Positions 5,861 to 12,009 of a DNA stretch of 12,009 nt are shown here, one piece after another. This DNA is from an uncultured Candidatus Saccharibacteria bacterium (lineage in GTDB: Bacteria > Patescibacteriota > Saccharimonadia > Saccharimonadales > Saccharimonadaceae): the NCBI GenBank assembly GCA_938046495.1, contig CALIXG010000090.1, positions 1-12,009 of the forward strand, given 5' to 3'. The translations under genes and the position numbers were made by a program. The notes below the pieces were generated by a model, which worked only from the letters and a program-made list of their open reading frames with translations, was not told where the DNA came from and ran no database searches. Every line of letters begins with the position of its first letter. Position 1 is the first letter of the stretch.

Positions 5861-5883
5861 GCCCAAGATGATTATGTTATATT
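5855..5883 (+). promoter_or_regulatory. Promoter of the DHH-like gene and truB
   Basis: TTGCAA (5855-5860), a 17-nt spacer, and TATATT (5878-5883), with TG at 5875-5876 one base upstream (extended -10). The 12-mer 5872-5883 matches the TTATGTTANNNT pattern of the aspS, rpsO and 9424-10326 gene promoters. The start near 5890 gives a purine-rich leader of about 15 nt (GGAAAAGAG) before the ATG at 5905. Confidence 0.72.
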
Positions 5884-5904
5884 TTAAGAGGAAAAGAGTC
5901 AAAA

Positions 5905-8139
5905 ATGCAAACAAATAATCAAAATTCAAATTCACCTATTAATCCTAAGCTCGGTAGTAGTGTCACTAATGCCATTAAAAATGCCGAAGCTGGCGAGCTG
6001 CCGGCCCTTGATGATATTAGTAATATTACGAACCGGGTAGTCGAAAAAATCAAAGCCAGTGAAAATATTTTGATTGCGCTCTCCAAAAATCCGAATATCG
6101 ACGAAATTTCCGCCGCACTTGGTCTTGCCATGATTCTTGACACCATGCGCAAGCATGTCACGGCCATCTTTTCCGGTCAGGTGCCAAATGTTTTGCAATT
6201 TTTGAAACCAGAAGAAACTTTCGAAAAGACTACTAATAGTTTGCAGGATTTTATTATCGCCCTCAGCAAGGATAAGGTTGACCACATTAGCTATAAAATC
6301 GAAGGTGATTTTGTCAAAGTTTACGTCACGCCATATAAGGCCACCATTGGCCAATCCGACCTCAGTATGTCTCACGGCGACTATAATGTCGATCTAGTAA
6401 TTTGCTTTAATGTCATTTCCGGTGATGAAATCGATCCAGCGCTTTCCGAATATGGTCGCATCATGCACGATGCCACCGCGATCAATCTCACTGTCGATAC
6501 TCCGGGTCGTTTTGCTGAACTTGAATGGCAGGACTCTACTGTTTCCTCTATCTCTGAAATGATTGTGGGTCTGGCCGATAAACTTGGACTAGCCAGTTTC
6601 AGTGAACAAGTTGCAACCGCGCTGCTCACTGGTATTGTCGCCTCTACGGATCATTTTTCTAATCCTCGCACCTCATCGAATACTATGTCGATTGCCTCGA
6701 AATTGATGTCCTTTGGTGCCAACCAGCAGCTAATTTCATCTCAAATTATGGATAAAATTAAAACTCCAGACGAAGCACAAGTTCCGGCCACTCCCGCTAC
6801 TACTGGGCCGCAAGTCGCTGAAGCTTCTGTTGCACCAAATCCTCTGAGTGCCGAATCTCAAGTCGCTGAAGCTCCAATCGCGTCAAATCCTCCGGTTGCT
6901 TCTGTCGCTCCTACTATGCCTGCCACTTCTGTTGCTCCTGTCATCTCATCCGCTTCTGCCGAACTAGCTACGCCTACTGCTTCAGCGCCCGTAATGTCCA
7001 CCCCGCTTTCGGAAAACGCGCTTGATTATATTGAAATTGAACCGAATCTTAATCAAACACTTGATGGTCAACCTCTTGAATCTCAGCCAGCTCCAGCTCT
7101 TCAATCTCTCGAGCTTCAGCCAGCTCCGGCTTATCAGGCTCCAATTAATCCAGCCGCCGCTGCCGCCTCTGCTGTAATGGAAAATAATTTCATCCAGAAC
7201 CCTGAACCTAGCTTGCCTCAGCCAAATTACACTAATGAAACGCCAAATTATCAGGCGCCAGTCATGCCGACTCCCCCACTCAATTTTGCGCAAAACCTTG
7301 CGACACCTCAGTCAGTGTCAGCGTCATTTGCTACACCAAATGCACTCGATATGTCTGCCCCACTTTCTGCGCCAAATCCGCTCAATGCGCCGACTTCGCT
7401 TACTTCACAAGCTCCAGCTGTCGCTCCAGTTTCACAAGAGCAGCCAGTACAACTTGCTCAGCCAGTTCAGCTTATTCAACCAATGCAATATTCTGAGTCG
7501 TCCACCCCTATCCAACCAATGCAATTTACTCCCCCAGTAACCCAAGCTCAACCAATGTCATACATGGAACCGATGCAGCCTGCGCAGTTCACCCAACCGG
7601 TATCACCGGTTCCTCCAGCTCCAGTAATTTTTGATGCTGCCGCTATGCCAAATCAGTCGCTAGTCAGTGATCAAAATTTTGCTAATCCAAACTCAGCCGA
7701 CCTGACGCAGTCAATGCCTCCAATGCCACCAATGCCGCCAATGCCACCAGAGGCTCCATCGACTCCAGATGTTGACTTCTTCGCTCAGGCCGCTGCTGCC
7801 ACCGAGGCTGCCCAAGCTAATCCAGCTCCAATCAGCCCGGTGGCTTCCGGCCCGATTCCTGCCGACTTAGCTCCAGTATCGACCCCGGCCCCACTTACTA
7901 CTCCATCTCCGTTTGAGACTCAAGCTCCACTTGAATCTCCAGTTTCAGCGGAAGCTCCAGCCGAGCCACCACTTCGCACTTTTGCTTCGGAATCACCGCT
8001 AATTTCCCAGCCAATCAATACTAATGCGCCAGCTCCTACCCCGATTGCTGAACCAGCTGCAATTTTCTCACCAGAAGAGCCAGTCGAGCCAGCCCCAACT
8101 AAAATTGACCCAACCGCCTTTCATATTCCAGGAATGTAA
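5905..8139 (+). CDS. Degenerate DHH-family protein with a long Pro/Ala/Gln-rich tail
   Basis: 744 residues in two parts. Residues ~40-285 look like the DHH domain of NrnA/RecJ-type phosphoesterases: ILIALSKNPNIDEISAALGLAMIL (55-78) matches the 'H-NPDGDAIGSALAL' motif, DLVICFN (163-169) matches the second-Asp motif, INLTVDTPGRF (193-203) takes the place of 'NIDHHPSN..F', and the segment from TGIVASTDHF (242-251) through MSIASKLMSFGAN matches the fourth. Catalytic positions are changed: no His before NPN, Asn169 where Asp is usual, and TVD in place of DHH. The domain is probably not a nuclease. Residues ~291-744 are low complexity (Pro, Ala, Gln, Ser), likely disordered, and end AFHIPGM. No signal peptide or membrane helix is seen. 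The gene sits 2 nt before truB, the place nrnA has in other bacteria, which supports descent from NrnA. Its present role is unknown. Confidence 0.75.
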   Translation: MQTNNQNSNSPINPKLGSSVTNAIKNAEAGELPALDDISNITNRVVEKIKASENILIALSKNPNIDEISAALGLAMILDTMRKHVTAIFSGQVPNVLQFLKPEETFEKTTNSLQDFIIALSKDKVDHISYKIEGDFVKVYVTPYKATIGQSDLSMSHGDYNVDLVICFNVISGDEIDPALSEYGRIMHDATAINLTVDTPGRFAELEWQDSTVSSISEMIVGLADKLGLASFSEQVATALLTGIVASTDHFSNPRTSSNTMSIASKLMSFGANQQLISSQIMDKIKTPDEAQVPATPATTGPQVAEASVAPNPLSAESQVAEAPIASNPPVASVAPTMPATSVAPVISSASAELATPTASAPVMSTPLSENALDYIEIEPNLNQTLDGQPLESQPAPALQSLELQPAPAYQAPINPAAAAASAVMENNFIQNPEPSLPQPNYTNETPNYQAPVMPTPPLNFAQNLATPQSVSASFATPNALDMSAPLSAPNPLNAPTSLTSQAPAVAPVSQEQPVQLAQPVQLIQPMQYSESSTPIQPMQFTPPVTQAQPMSYMEPMQPAQFTQPVSPVPPAPVIFDAAAMPNQSLVSDQNFANPNSADLTQSMPPMPPMPPMPPEAPSTPDVDFFAQAAAATEAAQANPAPISPVASGPIPADLAPVSTPAPLTTPSPFETQAPLESPVSAEAPAEPPLRTFASESPLISQPINTNAPAPTPIAEPAAIFSPEEPVEPAPTKIDPTAFHIPGM
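7714..7749 (+). repeat. Four tandem 9-bp repeats coding MPP-MPP-MPP-MPP
   Basis: ATG-CCN-CCA occurs four times in a row, with only the third base of the middle codon varying (T, A, G, A). It lies in the Pro-rich tail of the DHH-like protein and is likely prone to copy-number change. Confidence 0.85.
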
Positions 8140-8141
8140 AA

Positions 8142-8918
8142 ATGAACTCAGAACCAAATTTACCCGAGGCCAATCCTCAGCATAATCTACAGGCCAATCA
8201 CCAGAATAATCTTCATACCGAAAAACCAGAACCATCCATTAATCTCGACCCGCGCCAAAATCCGGATATATTATTAATCGATAAACCGGACCAGATGACT
8301 TCCTTTGGCGTGGTTGCTCGGATTCGTCGTAAGCTCAGTGAACAAGAAGGGAAGAAAGTGAAAGTCGGCCACACCGGTACGCTTGATCCTTTTGCTACCG
8401 GGCTCTTAATTATTTTGACGCACAAGGCCACCAAACTTTCCGATACTTATTTGAAGCTCGACAAGTGGTATGAGGCTACTATCGAGATTGGCAAATCCAG
8501 CACCACGGGTGATCCCGAGGGTGAAATTACCACTCATGATGTTACTAAAATTCCGACTAGAGAGGAAGTTGAAGTTACTTGCCAAAAATTCCTCGGTCAA
8601 ATCACCCAAACGCTTCCTGCTTTTTCGGCCATAAAGATTAATGGCAAGCGCGCCTATCAATTGGCTCGCGAAGGTAAGCAAATCGAAATGCCTTCCCGTC
8701 AGGTTGAAATTTATGCCCTAGAAATTCTCGACTATCAGTATCCTACACTTAAAATTCGCACCCATGTCTCTTCCGGTACCTACATCCGTACTCTGGGCGA
8801 GGATATCGGAAAATCACTTGGCACTTCTGCCTACCTTACCGCACTTCGACGTATTCAAGTTGGCTCGTATAAAATTGAGGACGCGGTTACCTTAGACGAT
8901 TTTATGGCGGAAAATTGA
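8142..8918 (+). CDS. truB: tRNA pseudouridine-55 synthase TruB
   Basis: 258 residues. TruB converts U55 of tRNA to pseudouridine in the T-loop. The core begins ILLIDKPDQMTSFGVV (about 43-58), and the catalytic motif GHTGTLDPFATGLL carries nucleophile Asp82. LPAFSAIKINGKRAY and the RTHVSSGTYIRTLGEDIG segment are also family hallmarks. Asp is at about 40-48 in ordinary TruB, so residues 1-40 are an extra N-terminus rich in Asn, Gln, His and Pro, with no recognisable fold. The C-terminal PUA-like domain is lacking or minimal, as in short TruB forms. The ATG at 8142 is 2 nt after the upstream stop; AGGA (8130-8133) in the last codons of the upstream gene lies 8 nt before it, which suggests coupled translation. 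There is no later Met before the core motif. It ends in the only TGA stop among the assigned genes. Confidence 0.95.
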   Translation: MNSEPNLPEANPQHNLQANHQNNLHTEKPEPSINLDPRQNPDILLIDKPDQMTSFGVVARIRRKLSEQEGKKVKVGHTGTLDPFATGLLIILTHKATKLSDTYLKLDKWYEATIEIGKSSTTGDPEGEITTHDVTKIPTREEVEVTCQKFLGQITQTLPAFSAIKINGKRAYQLAREGKQIEMPSRQVEIYALEILDYQYPTLKIRTHVSSGTYIRTLGEDIGKSLGTSAYLTALRRIQVGSYKIEDAVTLDDFMAEN

Positions 8919-8937
8919 GAAAAATAAATCCAACCTC

Positions 8938-8966
8938 TTGAAATTCCTGCTCTCTTATGTTAAGAT
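8938..8966 (+). promoter_or_regulatory. rpsO promoter, near-leaderless
   Basis: TTGAAA (8938-8943), a 17-nt spacer, and TAAGAT (8961-8966) with an upstream TGT (extended -10). The -10 lies 9 nt before the ATG at 8976, so the predicted leader is only about 2-3 nt and has no Shine-Dalgarno sequence. Confidence 0.7.
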
Positions 8967-8975
8967 AGCACCAAT

Positions 8976-9242
8976 ATGATTACAAAAGAGAACAAAGCTA
9001 AGGCCATTCAAGCCACTGCTCGCAATGCAAAAGATGTGGGTTCTCCAGAGGTGCAAGTTTCTATCTTGACTGAGCGTATCAAAGAAGTCACTGAGCACGT
9101 AAAGGTGAATAAGCACGATTTTATGGCTCGTCGCGGACTCATGCAAATGGTAGGTCGCCGCAAACGTCTATTGAAGTACCTCGAGAAAACTGATTTTGAG
9201 CTTTACAAGTCAACAGTTGCCAAACTCGGTCTACGTAAATAA
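8976..9242 (+). CDS. rpsO: Ribosomal protein uS15
   Basis: 88 residues, the normal length. uS15 binds the 16S rRNA central domain and contributes to a bridge to the 50S subunit. Family hallmarks are [14 protein letters not shown] (22-35), [23 protein letters not shown] (47-69) and the LGLRK end. In other bacteria uS15 represses its own mRNA through a structured 5' leader; here almost no leader is predicted. It follows truB by 57 nt, with its own promoter in the gap and no clear terminator between them, so read-through from the DHH-truB unit may add to its expression. It has its own terminator, so it is not co-transcribed with pnp as it is in E. coli. Confidence 0.97.
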   Translation: MITKENKAKAIQATARNAKDVGSPEVQVSILTERIKEVTEHVKVNKHDFMARRGLMQMVGRRKRLLKYLEKTDFELYKSTVAKLGLRK

Positions 9243-9256
9243 TACGTCAATAATTA

Positions 9257-9279
9257 ATACCCCCTCGGGGGGTATTTTT
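9257..9279 (+). terminator. rpsO terminator
   Basis: The stem 9257-9264 (ATACCCCC) pairs with 9268-9275 (GGGGGTAT), loop TCG, and runs into a T-tract at 9275-9279. It is a compact, GC-rich intrinsic terminator directly after the rpsO stop. Confidence 0.9.
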
Positions 9280-9319
9280 GTGTTTAAAAATCTATCGAAT
9301 ATCAAAAAATAAAGCCAAG

Positions 9320-9349
9320 AAAAAGAGGAGAACTTTGAAAGCTCTCCTC
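9320..9349 (-). terminator. Terminator of the minus-strand hypothetical gene
   Basis: On the minus strand GAGGAGA (9349-9343) pairs with TCTCCTC (9331-9325). The inner bases CTTTCAAAG extend the stem across a G-U pair to about 11 bp. TTTTT (9324-9320) follows. It lies 75 nt downstream of the stop at 9424. The 9280-9319 gap between this and the rpsO terminator holds nothing recognisable. Confidence 0.85.
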
Positions 9350-9423
9350 GAATAAGTTAAAGGTGTGTAGTTACAAAATCTCATGTGTTCAGAAATATCA
9401 TTTTGTTTGGAAACATAGATAAT

Positions 9424-10326
9424 TTAGAAATTAATCTGGCCAGCCCTTTCCAGCTCTTTCAAGATTTCATTTTCATTAAATTTGTAGGTGCTATAGGCTA
9501 CAAATTTAACATTTTTCAATCCAGAAGATTTAATATATTCAGCCAGTAGTTTTCTACTGCAATGCAGTGAAGCATCACGTACTACTCTCTCAATTTCCTC
9601 TGTGGTCGGACGTACGGTTTTGCGTACGATCTGTTCAGGTCGATGGTTGGGTGACATCCGTCTAAGTTCTTCAATGGATTCTTCAAATTCGGATGGCATC
9701 ACATATCTCATTCTAACTTTGCTTGGGTCGTTTTGACTTTCGAATAGATTAACCTGCGTATTTCTACGGGTCAATTGTTGATACAAGTAGCCAGAGCCAT
9801 TATTTAATTCCGGCCCATCGTAGATATTATTCGGCGTGAAGCATAGTTTGGTATATAGCTGCTTCTTATCTTGCCACTTATATTCGAAGGAATAAGAAAT
9901 GATTGCGATATCCACATTCTTGTCGATTCTAATCTGCTTCTTATATGGAAGCCAAAAATCTTCTATGAATGGAGTCACTTCTACTTCGCCACAAGGTACA
10001 CCATTCTTGTCGAGCCTTACACGCTTTTCTGCTGGTAGTGCTCCTTTGACGATTGCGATCGGATAGGCAATTTGCGACACGTCGATCGGCGCATAATTCG
10101 GCTCAATCTCCATGTTCAATTGCTCTTCGATATAAGCTATCCTGTGTTCAATATTAGTCCAGGAGTTCCTTTGGTGCTTTTTTAAACTCGCACTCCCATG
10201 GTTGTTTGGAAGTTTCTTTTTTGAAACCACCAATTTCAATTCGTTAGCAGGATTATTCCGGCTAGCCTCATTGGCGTCTTTTTCAAAATTCATCTCGCGT
10301 GCTACATTGGTGTCATTATTATTCAT
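9424..10326 (-). CDS. Hypothetical protein, 300 aa, inserted between rpsO and pnp
   Basis: I do not recognise this protein. The ATG at 10326 is chosen because AAGGAG lies 8 nt upstream; a longer frame with a TTG start at 10383 has no such support. Residues 1-55 are polar and Asn/Lys-rich, likely disordered. The middle (about 65-200) looks globular, with beta-type stretches such as YPIAIVKGALP and VDIAIISYSFEYKW. The C-terminus (about 215-300) is charged and probably helical (EFEESIEELRRM, TEEIERVVRDASLHCSRKLLAEYIKSSGL, ENEILKELERAG). There is no signal peptide, membrane helix or clear catalytic motif. It is a complete stand-alone unit with its own promoter and terminator, on the opposite strand to the genes around it and interrupting the common rpsO-pnp pair, which suggests a later arrival (inference). 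Function unknown. Confidence 0.8.
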   Translation of the reverse strand: MNNNDTNVAREMNFEKDANEASRNNPANELKLVVSKKKLPNNHGSASLKKHQRNSWTNIEHRIAYIEEQLNMEIEPNYAPIDVSQIAYPIAIVKGALPAEKRVRLDKNGVPCGEVEVTPFIEDFWLPYKKQIRIDKNVDIAIISYSFEYKWQDKKQLYTKLCFTPNNIYDGPELNNGSGYLYQQLTRRNTQVNLFESQNDPSKVRMRYVMPSEFEESIEELRRMSPNHRPEQIVRKTVRPTTEEIERVVRDASLHCSRKLLAEYIKSSGLKNVKFVAYSTYKFNENEILKELERAGQINF

Positions 10327-10360
10327 ATAACCACTCCTTTTCAAGGTACATTCCGTGGCG

Positions 10361-10376
10361 CCGTAAATACATACGG
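10361..10376 (-). other. Hairpin in the 5' leader of the hypothetical gene
   Basis: CCGTA and TACGG form a 5-bp stem with a 6-nt loop, in a leader of about 62 nt. A GGCGCC palindrome (10357-10362) overlaps one arm. It could be an RNA hairpin or a protein-binding site; the evidence is only the symmetry. Confidence 0.35.
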
Positions 10377-10394
10377 GCCGCAAGTAACAACCCT

Positions 10395-10423
10395 ATTGTA
10401 ACATAAACAATATAAAAATGCAA
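10395..10423 (-). promoter_or_regulatory. Promoter of the hypothetical gene
   Basis: On the minus strand TTGCAT (10423-10418), a 17-nt spacer, and TACAAT (10400-10395) preceded by TGT. The 12-mer TTATGTTACAAT (10406-10395) matches the pattern seen at aspS, rpsO and the DHH-like gene. The predicted start near 10388 gives a leader of about 62 nt with a strong Shine-Dalgarno sequence. Confidence 0.72.
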
Positions 10424-10470
10424 ATTTCACCCCTGATGGGCTGCTGAAGCACCCTAAAACTCGTCATTTG

Positions 10471-10479
10471 TGCTATAAT
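10471..10479 (+). promoter_or_regulatory. pnp promoter (extended -10)
   Basis: TGC followed by TATAAT (10474-10479), a perfect extended -10. No good -35 is visible at 16-18 nt. The start near 10486 gives a pnp leader of about 78 nt. Confidence 0.6.
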
Positions 10480-10485
10480 TGAATA

Positions 10486-10563
10486 GTTATAAGCGGGAAG
10501 ACGGCGGATAAGTTTTCTGAAACCTTCAAAGCACTTATCTGGTGTTTTCCCAGAAAGGAAAAT
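10486..10563 (+). promoter_or_regulatory. Structured 5' leader of pnp
   Basis: GATAAGT (10507-10513) pairs with ACTTATC (10533-10539), and TCTGG (10538-10542) pairs with CCAGA (10550-10554). The two stems share bases 10538-10539, so full forms of both exclude each other. The second stem abuts the Shine-Dalgarno sequence (AAGGAAA, 10555-10561). In E. coli a pnp leader hairpin is cut by RNase III and used for autoregulation; a similar role here is inference. Confidence 0.5.
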
Positions 10564-12009
10564 ATGGATATTATCAACCCTACTGGCAAGCAAACCTTTA
10601 GCTTGTCGAGAGATTTTTGTGGTAAGAAGCTCACGATTGAAGTTAATCGCGTCGGTTTTCGCACTACCAGCTCGGTTCTTGTTACCTATGGTGATACAGT
10701 GGTGCTCGGCTCCGTGGTCGTCAGTGAAAAACCGGTGGTGCAAGATTTCTTCCCGCTCTCTATTGATTACGAAGAAAAGTTCTACGCCTCGGGTAAAATC
10801 TCTAGTTCAAAGTTTATTAAACGTGAAGGCAAGCCAGCCGACGAGGCTATTCTGGTCGGTCGTTTAATTGATCGCCCAATTCGCCCTCTCTTCCCGAAAG
10901 GCTATCGCCAAGAAGTTCAGGTAGTGACCACTGTTCTCTCGATGGATCCAAGCTTCCGTCCTGATATGGTCGCCATGGTGGCTGCTTCTTCGGCTCTTTT
11001 GAATGCCGGCGTACCTTTCGATGGACCAATTGCCGGTGTACGTATCGGTCGCGTGAACGGTGAATTTAAGGCCTTCTTGAGCCCAGAAGAGCGCGAAGCT
11101 TCTGATCTTGATCTTGTGGTTGCGGTGAAAGACGATAAGGTGATGATGGTGGAAGCTGGTGCGAACGAAGTTTCCGAATCTGTCATTATCGATGCGATGC
11201 GTTGGGCGGTCGAGATGGTGCAGCCAGCTCTCGAGCTTCAAAAAGCCTTGAAGGCCGAATTAAATGTCGTCGAAAAACCATTTGAGTTAGCCTTGCCAGA
11301 TCCAGCCATTCAGGAAAAAGTTGATGCTTGGGCTAAAATCCACTTCGTCGGCGAAGATGGTAAGCTTGGTACCAAAATTCGTGGTAACGTACTTGACCGT
11401 AAGCGCGCCGCCGATGAACTTCGTGCTGAGATGGATGCCGAATTTGCCCTCGAGCTTGGTCAGGGTGAAACTGATGAAGAAAAAATCGCCGATTATGAAG
11501 CCAATCTTCAACCTGCCTATCACGACGCCTTTGAGCTTGCGATTCATCACGAAGTCCGCCGCGCTATTGTCGAAGAATCCGTTCGTCCAGATGGCCGCAA
11601 ATTGGATGAAGTTCGTCCACTCAGCTCGCAGGTTGGCATTTTGCCACGCGTGCACGGTTCCTCTCTATTTACCCGCGGTCTCACTCAGGCCATGAATATT
11701 GTCACTCTCGCTCCACTTTCTTATTCTCAGCTTGTCGACACCATGGAAGTTACTGATGGTACTCGTCGCTATATGCACCACTATAATGCACCAAGCTATA
11801 CTGTCGGTGAAACTGGTCGTATTGGCGCCCCGGGTCGTCGTGAAATCGGCCACGGCTATCTCGCCGAACGTGCGCTTATTCCAGTGCTTCCAGATATCGA
11901 AGAATTCCCATACGCCATTCGTTCAGTTACCGAAATTATGTCTCAAAACGGTTCTACCTCCATGGCTGCCACCTGTTCTTCCTGTCTCGCGCTTATGGAT
12001 GCCGGCGTG
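10564..12009 (+). CDS. pnp: Polyribonucleotide nucleotidyltransferase (PNPase), 5' part
   Basis: 482 residues are present and the frame is open to the window end; full-length PNPase is about 700. It is a phosphorolytic 3'-5' exoribonuclease that forms a trimer in RNA turnover. The order is a first RNase PH-like domain (about 10-145, with GKISSSKFIKREGKPADEAILVGRLIDRPIRPLFP), a helical linker domain (about 235-320), then the second, catalytic RNase PH-like domain (RPDGRKLDEVRPL, then PRVHGSSLFTRGLTQ). The phosphate/RNA-binding residues R425 and R426 (GRREIGHG) and Ser464/Ser466 (NGSTSMA) are seen. The metal-binding Asp pair and the KH and S1 domains lie beyond the window. The ATG at 10564 has AAGGAAA just upstream. 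In most bacteria pnp directly follows rpsO; here an opposite-strand gene lies between them. Confidence 0.97.
   Translation, partial: MDIINPTGKQTFSLSRDFCGKKLTIEVNRVGFRTTSSVLVTYGDTVVLGSVVVSEKPVVQDFFPLSIDYEEKFYASGKISSSKFIKREGKPADEAILVGRLIDRPIRPLFPKGYRQEVQVVTTVLSMDPSFRPDMVAMVAASSALLNAGVPFDGPIAGVRIGRVNGEFKAFLSPEEREASDLDLVVAVKDDKVMMVEAGANEVSESVIIDAMRWAVEMVQPALELQKALKAELNVVEKPFELALPDPAIQEKVDAWAKIHFVGEDGKLGTKIRGNVLDRKRAADELRAEMDAEFALELGQGETDEEKIADYEANLQPAYHDAFELAIHHEVRRAIVEESVRPDGRKLDEVRPLSSQVGILPRVHGSSLFTRGLTQAMNIVTLAPLSYSQLVDTMEVTDGTRRYMHHYNAPSYTVGETGRIGAPGRREIGHGYLAERALIPVLPDIEEFPYAIRSVTEIMSQNGSTSMAATCSSCLALMDAGV

Noticed and set aside
6982..7293. Long antisense ORFs in the Pro-rich tail region
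   Set aside because: They are by-products of the biased codons of the low-complexity coding strand, with no Shine-Dalgarno sequence or family similarity.
7400..7760. Repeat-rich stretch as a possible CRISPR or minisatellite array
   Set aside because: Repeats are short, in frame and irregular; they encode Pro/Gln/Met-rich protein, with no fixed repeat-spacer pattern.
8910..8918. TGA of truB as a recoded sense codon (UGA=Gly code)
   Set aside because: The protein ends at a natural family length, and the downstream frame has no similarity to TruB.
10327..10383. Longer form of the hypothetical protein starting with TTG at 10383
   Set aside because: It has no Shine-Dalgarno sequence and would start about 5 nt from the predicted transcript end, whereas the ATG at 10326 has AAGGAG with 8-nt spacing.
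10393..10743. Minus-strand ORFs over the pnp start and other ORFs opposite aspS, mutM and pnp
   Set aside because: They overlap clearly conserved genes and read as shadow translations.

Overview
The window looks like a chromosomal piece of a Candidate Phyla Radiation (Patescibacteria) bacterium, most likely of the Saccharibacteria type. This is inferred from gene content and style: compact housekeeping genes, a short HolA-like protein, lysine-rich or proline-rich protein tails, many promoters abutting start codons, and moderate AT-richness. The genes read through in the standard code. TGA is used once as a stop (truB), which argues against the UGA=Gly code of Gracilibacteria/Absconditabacteria. 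No tRNA, rRNA, CRISPR array, insertion sequence or phage gene was recognised.

Layout. 1-609 (-): 5' part of a Wzz/YveK-type polysaccharide chain-length protein. 610-1034: an intergenic region that is not empty. It holds a plus-strand promoter, about 235 nt of foldable RNA with a 26-codon ORF, and a strong terminator with an overlapping competing hairpin, just before aspS. 1035-2798 (+): aspS. 2876-3685 (-): uppP, convergent with aspS and sharing a bidirectional terminator. 3790-4137 (+): rpsT, divergent from uppP. 4224-4865 and 4873-5826 (-): holA and mutM as one operon, convergent with rpsT. 5905-8139 (+): a protein with a degenerate DHH domain and a roughly 450-residue Pro/Ala/Gln-rich tail, followed 2 nt later by truB (8142-8918). 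8976-9242 (+): rpsO. 9424-10326 (-): an unrecognised 300-aa protein lying between rpsO and pnp. 10564 to the end (+): 5' part of pnp.

How it fits together. DHH-like gene, truB, rpsO and pnp follow the widespread bacterial order nrnA(DHH)-truB-(ribF)-rpsO-pnp, which joins tRNA modification, the ribosome and RNA turnover. Here the DHH protein seems to have lost its catalytic residues, ribF is absent, and a foreign-looking gene in the opposite direction splits rpsO from pnp. rpsT beside holA is also a conserved neighbourhood in other bacteria.

The most unusual signal is regulatory. Five genes (wzz-like, aspS, uppP, mutM, rpsO) have a -10 box only 6-9 nt before the start codon, so their mRNAs should be leaderless or nearly so. 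Four promoters share the 12-mer pattern TTATGTTANNNT. Two divergent gene pairs (uppP/rpsT and mutM/DHH-like) appear to share one symmetric -35 box. The pre-aspS region could be a small RNA gene, a small-protein gene, or an attenuator.
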